This document shows positions 58,439 through 64,000 of a stretch of 64,000 nucleotides of DNA, piece by piece. Origin of the DNA: Hahella ganghwensis DSM 17046 (GTDB lineage Bacteria; Pseudomonadota; Gammaproteobacteria; Pseudomonadales; Oleiphilaceae). The stretch's first letter is position 1, and each line of letters begins with the position of its first letter. The translations under genes were made by a program, and so were the position numbers. The notes under the pieces were generated by a model that saw nothing but the letters and a program-made list of their open reading frames with translations, was not told the origin of the DNA and made no database searches. The DNA is taken from the NCBI RefSeq assembly GCF_000376785.1, contig NZ_AQXX01000141.1, positions 1 through 64,000 on the forward strand, given 5' to 3'.

Positions 58439-60610
58439 ATGAGTGAGTCAAATAGCTTTAACCGGCTCAGCCATGGGGTCCAGCGGTGGATATACCGTCA
58501 GGGCTGGCAGTCGCTACGTGCGGTCCAGGAGAAAGCAACCCCCGTAATCCTTGATGCTAGCAAAGACATCCTCATCACGGCACCTACAGCCGGAGGGAAA
58601 ACTGAGGCCGCTTTTTTACCCGTTATCAGTTGGCTGGAAGATAGAGGGCCTGAATGTGGATACGGAGTATTATGCCTAAGTCCCCTGAAAGCCCTGATCA
58701 ATGATCAATTCCAGCGCTTGGAGATGCTTTGTGAGAGTTCTGGGACGGCAATTACACCCTGGCACGGAGATATAAGTTCCAGCCTGAAAAAGCGCTCATG
58801 GAAGTCGCCCCAGGGAGTGTTGCTAATTACACCGGAGTCTCTGGAAGCCATGTTTGTGACCCGAGCTCACGAACTCAAAGCACGGGTGCAGAATCTGCAT
58901 TATGTGGTGATTGATGAGTTTCATGCGTTCATTGGTCGCGAAAGAGGCCAACAGCTACTGTCGCTACTGGCTCGTCTGGAGCAGCTTATTGGTCGGCCTC
59001 TCTGTCGGATAGCCTTGTCCGCCACTATTGGGGATCCGGATATGGCATTAGGCTTTCTCCGCCCGGATGGAAGTCGCTCAGGAATCCATTTGGATGTTGC
59101 GCATGAGTCGCTGCAGCTTCAGTTGATGCTGAAATCATACATCCCGCCACAAGATGACCTGCCTGTATCCATTGAAATGGCACAGGATCTCTTCCTGTGG
59201 CTTCGAGGTAGTAGCCATTTGGTGTTTGCCAATAGTCGGCGAACAGTAGAGGAAATCACCGACCGGCTGGGGAAACTTTGTGAAACCCGAGGGTTACCTT
59301 TGGAGTTTTTCGCCCATCATGGTTCATTGAGCAGAGATGTTCGGCACTTTGTTGAGCAACGCTTGAAGGGCGGAGAGAAACCTACAACAGCGGTGGCAAC
59401 CTCCACGCTAGAGCTTGGTATCGATATCGGAGAGGTGACATCTGTTGCGCAAATCGGCGCGCCAGCGAATGTCAGCAGCCTCCGACAACGGTTGGGACGC
59501 TCTGGTCGCCGTGAGGGAACCCCTGCCATACTACGATTGCTGGTCACAGGTCATGGTGATCGTAATAACCCATCACCAATAGACCTCCTTGAGGCTGAGT
59601 TATTTCAGGCTATCGCAGTAATTGAGCTGATGCTGGAACGGTGGGTAGAGCCACCGGATCAGTATTCGTTACACCTTTCCACATTGGTGCAGCAGATTCT
59701 TTCGATGATTGCATTCAAAGGGGGGATTAACGCGGCCAGTGCATATAGAACTCTTTGCCAGCAAGGGCCTTGGCAGAATATTACCCCGGATTTTTTTGCC
59801 CGAGTACTAAGGGGCCTTGGTGCCAATCAAGTGGTTCGACAACTGCCCACTGGCGAACTCATAGTCGATGATGTCGGTGAGAGAATTGTTAGTAGCCATA
59901 CCTTTTACACTGCGTTTGAAGTGCCGGAGGAGTATCGACTAGTAGCCAAAGGCAAAACCCTTGGTACATTGCCCTTGACAACCCCTTATATGGAAGGTCA
60001 GCTATTAATATTCAGTGGTCGCCGATGGGCGGTTCAGTCAATCGACCCTCAGGCCAAGGTGATGACGCTCGTCAGAGCTAAGAGTGGTCTAGCTCCCACG
60101 TTTGGCGGGGAGTCCGCGCCCGTTCACCAGCGTATTCGTCAGCGCATGCGCGAGTTATATTTGCGCGATGATCTTCCTCGCTTTTGTGATTCACAATCTG
60201 CTGAATTGGTAGCTCGAGCACGCCAGTACTTTCGTGATCGACATGTTGATACAAGACACTTTGTCCAGGACGATAGAAATTTATTTTGGTTTATCTGGGA
60301 TGACGACCGCATGCTCGATACGCTGAAGATCTTGGCCACACTGATCGATCACCCTGCTGATCGGATGGGTCCGTGCATCATGGTGCAATACACAGGTGAT
60401 CCAAGGCATTTGATCAGTAAGATCCATGATTACCTGACCGACTACACACAAGATGATCTGGCCACCGAGATTAAGCCACAGCCTCTCGGTAAGTTCGATG
60501 AATCCCTCTCGGAAGACGTGATAAGAGAGGCATTTGTTCGGGAAAAGCTTGATGTTGAAAGGGCAGCCGCCTACATCAGTGGCCTAATGGCAAACTTGGC
60601 TAGAGACTAA
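58439..60610 (+). CDS. BrxHI/Lhr-like DEAD/DEAH superfamily 2 helicase
   Basis: 723 residues. Q-like region then motif I APTAGGKTEA at 48-57, motif II DEFH at 159-162, motif III SAT at 194-196, motif V TSTLELGID at 321-329 and motif VI QRLGRSGRR at 350-358. The DEFH box and the spacing fit the Lhr/YprA-type branch, and a winged-helix-like region follows at about 430-480. Such helicases unwind DNA or RNA-DNA hybrids from the 3' end. ATG 58439 lies one base after the ATPase stop, so translation is coupled; the longer frame from 58304 overlaps brxD and is rejected. No nuclease domain is apparent. With BrxD-like ATPase it matches the BrxD-BrxHI pair of BREX systems. Confidence 0.88.
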   Translation: MSESNSFNRLSHGVQRWIYRQGWQSLRAVQEKATPVILDASKDILITAPTAGGKTEAAFLPVISWLEDRGPECGYGVLCLSPLKALINDQFQRLEMLCESSGTAITPWHGDISSSLKKRSWKSPQGVLLITPESLEAMFVTRAHELKARVQNLHYVVIDEFHAFIGRERGQQLLSLLARLEQLIGRPLCRIALSATIGDPDMALGFLRPDGSRSGIHLDVAHESLQLQLMLKSYIPPQDDLPVSIEMAQDLFLWLRGSSHLVFANSRRTVEEITDRLGKLCETRGLPLEFFAHHGSLSRDVRHFVEQRLKGGEKPTTAVATSTLELGIDIGEVTSVAQIGAPANVSSLRQRLGRSGRREGTPAILRLLVTGHGDRNNPSPIDLLEAELFQAIAVIELMLERWVEPPDQYSLHLSTLVQQILSMIAFKGGINAASAYRTLCQQGPWQNITPDFFARVLRGLGANQVVRQLPTGELIVDDVGERIVSSHTFYTAFEVPEEYRLVAKGKTLGTLPLTTPYMEGQLLIFSGRRWAVQSIDPQAKVMTLVRAKSGLAPTFGGESAPVHQRIRQRMRELYLRDDLPRFCDSQSAELVARARQYFRDRHVDTRHFVQDDRNLFWFIWDDDRMLDTLKILATLIDHPADRMGPCIMVQYTGDPRHLISKIHDYLTDYTQDDLATEIKPQPLGKFDESLSEDVIREAFVREKLDVERAAAYISGLMANLARD

Positions 60611-60747
60611 ATTAGGATACGATCTGACGTTGCTAGCAGTACTTTTTTGTGTCTATAGAACAGATCGAGCTTGGCCATCTCCCCACATTCCTCTATTCAC
60701 ATAATTGATATATTTAGTAACACTCATACTTGAGACTTAAGATTTGA

Positions 60748-61206
60748 TTATTCATTAGTAGCTGAAAATGGGGTTAGCAGCTTATTGTCCGATGGTGACG
60801 CGATATGACTGTTGACCACCGTGCTGTCCACCCGCAGACAATCCATATCGATCACACCCCGTTCCAACGCGGCCACCCCCAGCCATTCAAACACGGCCTT
60901 CAGGGTTTGTGGGCGTAGCCGACGGATGTTGCCGCTCAGCGCCGATTTACCCGGCCGGCAATCCCACCTCAGGAGGGTAAACGAGCGATAACTGGCGGAG
61001 TCGGCCAAATGGAACGCCAGCATCTCGTAGCTGACGCCGGTAATCTGCTTGAGCAGCATGCATCGGAAGATGCTTTCCACAGACAAACCTTTACGCCCAG
61101 TGGACTGTACTCCATCCGTCAACAAATCCTGCTCAAGCAGGGTCAGTACCTCCGGGTGAGCGTCCAGCAAAGACGATAGATTGCTGAGAAAATCGCTGAA
61201 CTTGAG
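60748..61206 (-). pseudogene. Transposase remnant (IS1182/ISNCY-like), truncated at both ends
   Basis: Reading leftward, about 150 codons of a DDE transposase. It shows the N-terminal DUF772-type helical domain (LSVESIFRCMLLKQITGVSYEMLAFHLADSASYRSF) and the first catalytic Asp region (IDMDCLRVDSTVVNSHIASPSDNKLL). The frame begins directly after a stop at 61207-61209 without an ATG, and the sequence leaves the family pattern just after NKLL and stops, so the second half with the remaining DDE residues is missing. No terminal inverted repeats were found. It marks past IS insertion between the defence-like operon and the type VI module. Confidence 0.8.
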
Positions 61207-61209
61207 TTA

Positions 61210-61517
61210 AGCATACTCGTCAAATAGACTCGTTTGTGCTGTGCGGGTTTCTCACATCCCTAAGTCCGTATATGATTGTGAAATTTCAGGTTGCGCGTTA
61301 GCCATTCTCCAAGCCTAAATGTTACCAAAATGCGTGTGGGCTGACCTACCTGAAGCTCTAAAATCCAGCCTCGCAAAAACTAAACGAATGGTGTAGGCCT
61401 CTTTCCTGATAGTCGAAAGTGAGAAAATCTTATATAGTCCCGGCTTTTCGCTTGAGGGAAGCCTGTCAATCCTCAGCTATTCCCCCTGGATTATTCGCCA
61501 TCACAAGGAGCAAACTA
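61210..61517. other. Intergenic region upstream of hcp
   Basis: 308 nt with no gene I can support. The hcp promoter should lie here; TATATA at about 61433 is the best -10-like element, without a matching -35. No sigma-54 type TGGC/TTGC pair was seen, although hcp genes often depend on sigma-54. The last 20 nt hold the ribosome binding site AAGGAG of hcp. Confidence 0.4.
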
Positions 61518-62006
61518 GTGGCCATCTACCTGAACTACAACAATCTCACCGTTAAAGGCAATGTCACAGCCGAAGGCTATAAAGACTGGATTCGTCTGGA
61601 CAGCTTCAGCTTCGGCAATAGCCGTCACATCACCATGGAAGCCGGCCACATGTCCAACCGGGAAGCCACCCGTCCTTCCCTGACGACGGTATCCATTAGC
61701 AAACTGATGGACTCCGCGACTTCCGGCCTGTTCAAGGAATCCCTGACCGGTGATGCCGGTGTTAAAGTAGTTATCGATGTGGTTCGCACCTCAGCGGATA
61801 AGATCGAAAAATACGTTTCCTATGAACTGGAAGACGTGATGATCAGTGATTACAAAGTGAGCGCCGGGGCTGATTCCGCTCCTTCCGAAACCCTCTCCCT
61901 GAGCTATTCCAAACTCACCATGAGCTACACCGCCGCCGATCGGGCTAACAAAGGCGGCTCCCCTGAGCGTGTGGGTTACGACCTGGAAGCTGGCAAGAAG
62001 CTTTAA
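61518..62006 (+). CDS. hcp: Hcp, type VI secretion tube protein
   Basis: 162 residues. Hcp hexamers stack to form the inner tube of the type VI apparatus and carry or chaperone effectors. Features: AIYLNYNNLTVKGNVTAEGYKDWIRLDSFSFG, TTVSISKLMDSATSGLFKESLTG, and SYELEDVMISDYKVSAGADSAPSETLSLSYSKLTMSYTA, the Hcp beta-barrel pattern. Start is GTG 61518 with AAGGAG 9 nt upstream; the longer frame from 61419 adds a non-Hcp leader. No tss core gene lies in the window, so this is an orphan or auxiliary hcp. A hairpin follows at 62027. Confidence 0.93.
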   Translation: MAIYLNYNNLTVKGNVTAEGYKDWIRLDSFSFGNSRHITMEAGHMSNREATRPSLTTVSISKLMDSATSGLFKESLTGDAGVKVVIDVVRTSADKIEKYVSYELEDVMISDYKVSAGADSAPSETLSLSYSKLTMSYTAADRANKGGSPERVGYDLEAGKKL

Positions 62007-62026
62007 ATCCGGTTTAAACGGACGAT

Positions 62027-62055
62027 AAAACAGGGGCGGATAACGCGCCTGTTTT
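62027..62055 (+). terminator. Terminator or attenuator between hcp and the effector gene
   Basis: Near-perfect 12-bp stem AAAACAGGGGCG / CGCGCCTGTTTT (one mismatch) with loop GATAA and a T run, 21 nt after hcp. Partial termination here would give more Hcp than downstream effector. Confidence 0.6.
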
Positions 62056-62072
62056 CCGAAATATGGCTAGAC

Positions 62073-63518
62073 ATGGAGATCTACTGCAAGATGAATGCAC
62101 CCGCCAATTTTGATACCAGAATCCCTCAACCCACCGTGGTCAACCATGGCTTTCAACGGGTGATGGGCAACGCTGCCTCCGGCTATATCCTGGTGTCCGA
62201 TATCACGGACGACATGCCTTTTATCAATGGACGCAAACTCTTTATCGAAGGCAAGGTAGCCAAACTTTTCGCCAGTTTGATATTGGGCAATGAACGCGCC
62301 TACGCCACGAAGGTCATGCACGGCCTTTCTCAACTGCGTTCCAGCGCGGGAGGCTTTGAATCCTACTCCAATGCGCGTAACGCCTTCGAACATGTGAGCC
62401 TGATCGAAGATATGCGGATCAGCTATATCATCTTACAGGAAGGAAACAGTCAGGGGCTGTCAGCGGGGATATACATCACCGATATCGAGATCGTGCAACA
62501 TGCGAAAGGGCATCAACCAGGGTTGTATCAAGTCCAAGGTAAAGACAAGGGCTGGGCGGTTGATGAAGAAGTAATCAACACGATCCCCACTCGTCATGCG
62601 GCTATTAATGGGCTTGCGAATAGGCTGGAAAATGCTGCAATGAACATTATGCCAGACATAATCACCGAAGCGGCCTACAAGGAAGAAGCTTCTAAAGTGG
62701 AAGCCGAAGGTTACACCCTGGCTTACAACCCGCCACCACTGTACCGTCGGGGCACGGAATGGATCACGCCCGAGCAAAAAGCCAGCTCCGCCGATTTCAC
62801 CGCCAACCTGCTGGCGAAGGCCCTGTACGACGCTCAGGTAAAAGGCCAGGAGGTGAAGTGGACCGTACACGGCGATGGAGCCATTCTGCTGCTGAACGCC
62901 TTGAAGAAGTTACCGCCATATCTCCCACTGACCAAGCACACTCTGTTCTTCGCCGCTCCGGCCCCGGTGATGACCAAGCTGTTCGACGAAGTGGAGCGAC
63001 ACAAGATGGCCCTGGCCAAAGACGTGATGAAATTCCAGAGCGACGACTGGCGCAGCATCACGGTCCGCACCAGGCAGCAGTGGCAGGTCAGCCAGCGTCT
63101 CCAGGCCTGGGGCGAGGAATACAGCGAAACTTCGGCCCGCTTGGCCTATCGGGCGAAGAAAGACGTCCAGAGCGTCGGCATCCGGGTCATTGGGGCGGCG
63201 GGCACCACCTTCGGCCTGTGTCACCTTGGTGATGCCATATCTAGCGGAGTGACACCGAGCGAGGCGATAAGCGCCTGGATCGGCGGAATCGCGGGGGCCG
63301 CCACCGTGGGCTGGGCCACCTGGACCAAAGCCGACCTCTACCGTAATATGGCGGGGGTTTACAGCACAGACAAAAGTATCAATCCCCACATGAGCCCGCA
63401 TAAAAGCAGTGAGGATTTCAATATTCAGGCCCAACAACAGATGAGCCAGAACGGCAAAGCCAAAACCCTGTTCGGCATGGTACGGGATATGGGCAAAAAT
63501 CTGCGGAGTCGCTGGTAA
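62073..63518 (+). CDS. Putative Hcp-associated type VI effector
   Basis: 481 residues, no known toxin family recognised. Position directly behind hcp and before an overlapping small gene is the usual effector-immunity arrangement. The first 200 residues are a mixed alpha/beta region (GFQRVMGNAASGYILVSDI, FIEGKVAKLFASLILG, LSAGIYITDIEIVQHAKG). Residues about 265-330 include WTVHGDGAILLLNALKKLP and LFFAAPAPVMTKLFDEVERH. The C-terminal third has a Gly/Ala-rich hydrophobic region (about 372-425: IRVIGAAGTTFGLCHLGDAI, IGGIAGAATVGWATW) long enough for two membrane passes. No signal peptide. ATG 62073 has a poor ribosome binding site; ATG 62091 (MNAPANF) is a good alternative. G+C is visibly higher from about 62700 on. 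Pore formation is a guess. Confidence 0.6.
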   Translation: MEIYCKMNAPANFDTRIPQPTVVNHGFQRVMGNAASGYILVSDITDDMPFINGRKLFIEGKVAKLFASLILGNERAYATKVMHGLSQLRSSAGGFESYSNARNAFEHVSLIEDMRISYIILQEGNSQGLSAGIYITDIEIVQHAKGHQPGLYQVQGKDKGWAVDEEVINTIPTRHAAINGLANRLENAAMNIMPDIITEAAYKEEASKVEAEGYTLAYNPPPLYRRGTEWITPEQKASSADFTANLLAKALYDAQVKGQEVKWTVHGDGAILLLNALKKLPPYLPLTKHTLFFAAPAPVMTKLFDEVERHKMALAKDVMKFQSDDWRSITVRTRQQWQVSQRLQAWGEEYSETSARLAYRAKKDVQSVGIRVIGAAGTTFGLCHLGDAISSGVTPSEAISAWIGGIAGAATVGWATWTKADLYRNMAGVYSTDKSINPHMSPHKSSEDFNIQAQQQMSQNGKAKTLFGMVRDMGKNLRSRW

Positions 63519-64000
63519 TGCGCTGGTTGCAACGTTTTAAAGCCTCCAAGATGAACCCGATGAGACCGGACATTGAGAAGGCTCCCTGGATGAGCTTTGA
63601 CTTGTCGGGCACGCAACTTCGGTTCCGTTGCCCACCTCATGAAGTGATTGGACCTATGAAACTTGGTCCACAGAGCGTGCCTATTTACCAGGATGACGTG
63701 TTCAAACCCTGGATGAACTCGGAAGGTAGAGGGATGTTTATCCGTTTGCTCTTCACAGGCTGGAATTTCTGGGACAAACCCTTCGGGGAAGGGGCTATTG
63801 GAGATGTCTCGCTTGATATTGTTCTGACCAAACGTCATCCCCACTACCGGAAAATCGATAGCCTGTTGAAGCAGGCGGATATGAAGGCGTGGCTGTTAAG
63901 TCGTTGTGACAGTTTTTGGGGGGGGGCAAACAGGGATAAGTGGGAAAGTCGAGAAATTAAGGTTATGCCGGTTATACCAGAGCAGCATTTTTGGCGTTAC
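63518..64000 (+). CDS. Partial gene, possible immunity protein of the effector
   Basis: 161 codons, open to the right edge of the window. The ATG overlaps the effector stop as TAATG, so translation is coupled. Not recognised. It is rich in Trp and Pro (MRWLQRF, KAPWMSFDLSG, VFKPWMNSEG, FTGWNFWDKPFGEG, FWRY), with IGDVSLDIVLTKRHPHYRK in the middle. No signal peptide or membrane helix is evident in the visible part. It contains a run of nine G at 63918-63926 encoding Trp-Gly-Gly-Ala. Role as immunity or adaptor protein is inferred from position only. Confidence 0.6.
   Translation, partial: MRWLQRFKASKMNPMRPDIEKAPWMSFDLSGTQLRFRCPPHEVIGPMKLGPQSVPIYQDDVFKPWMNSEGRGMFIRLLFTGWNFWDKPFGEGAIGDVSLDIVLTKRHPHYRKIDSLLKQADMKAWLLSRCDSFWGGANRDKWESREIKVMPVIPEQHFWRY
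63918..63926 (+). repeat. Homopolymer of nine G inside coding sequence
   Basis: Five T followed by nine G (63913-63926) within the partial gene downstream of the effector. Such tracts mutate by slippage; a one-base change would shift the frame. It could be a phase-variation switch or a sequencing-sensitive site. Confidence 0.8.

Noticed and set aside
61419-61517. N-terminal extension of hcp from the longest ORF
   Set aside because: The 33 extra residues do not resemble Hcp; GTG 61518 has AAGGAG upstream and starts the canonical Hcp sequence.
62759-63437. Long alternative frames overlapping the effector (62759-63232 plus, 62910-63437 minus)
   Set aside because: They arise from the high G+C content of that part; the effector frame is continuous, couples to the downstream gene and has the better composition.

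Overview
The window reads as chromosome of a free-living, probably marine, gammaproteobacterium. Three things suggest this: the order of housekeeping blocks (ribF-ileS-lspA-fkpB-ispH next to a fimU-pilVWXY1E minor pilin cluster; ribD-ribE-ribBX-ribH-nusB-thiL-pgpA; rplU-rpmA-obgE-proB), a wax ester synthase/DGAT gene, and a base composition near 48-50% G+C. Relatives of Marinobacter, Hahella, Oleiphilus or Ketobacter fit best by gene content. This is inference from layout; no 16S gene lies in the window.

Layout. 1-282: two strong tandem promoters with GC-rich discriminators point left off the window, as expected for an rRNA or other stable RNA operon. 283-7465: msrPQ (repair of oxidised periplasmic methionine), pssA (phospholipid synthesis), ilvIH-ilvC (branched-chain amino acids) and a small DUF4124 protein. 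7484-14879: clpB with a sigma-32 type promoter, the overlapping pair rluD-pgeF, bamD (outer membrane assembly) and nadE. 14972-27939: type IV pilus block, with pilS-pilR, a lone FimT-type pseudopilin, and the leftward operon fimU-pilV-pilW-pilX-pilY1-pilE, interrupted only by thiO. 28059-40837: ispH, fkpB, lspA, ileS, ribF, murJ, rpsT, proB, obgE, rpmA, rplU, ispB. 40935-45273: wax ester synthase/DGAT, an AmmeMemoRadiSam A/B pair, a DUF2057 lipoprotein and a small conserved protein. 45270-52687: pgpA, thiL, nusB, the riboflavin genes (ribH, ribBX, ribE, ribD), nrdR, glyA.

52688-64000 is accessory. After a gene-poor stretch of about 1 kb that carries a structured element with an intrinsic terminator, there is a small coiled-coil gene, another gene-poor gap, and then a tight three-gene operon: a membrane-anchored TerB-domain protein, a BrxD-like P-loop ATPase and a BrxHI/Lhr-like superfamily 2 helicase. 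The last two resemble accessory components of BREX phage defence, but no methylase (PglX), phosphatase (PglZ), BrxC or nuclease is present. This operon is the best candidate in the window for a poorly described system, most likely anti-phage. A transposase remnant truncated at both ends follows. Then comes an orphan type VI secretion cargo module: hcp, a 481-residue putative effector with a hydrophobic Gly/Ala-rich C-terminal part, and an overlapping partial gene, possibly its immunity protein, that runs off the right edge and contains a run of nine G.

Assignments rest on motifs and family knowledge read by eye; no database search was run. Start codons were moved from the longest ORF where a ribosome binding site, signal peptide or family length supported a downstream start.
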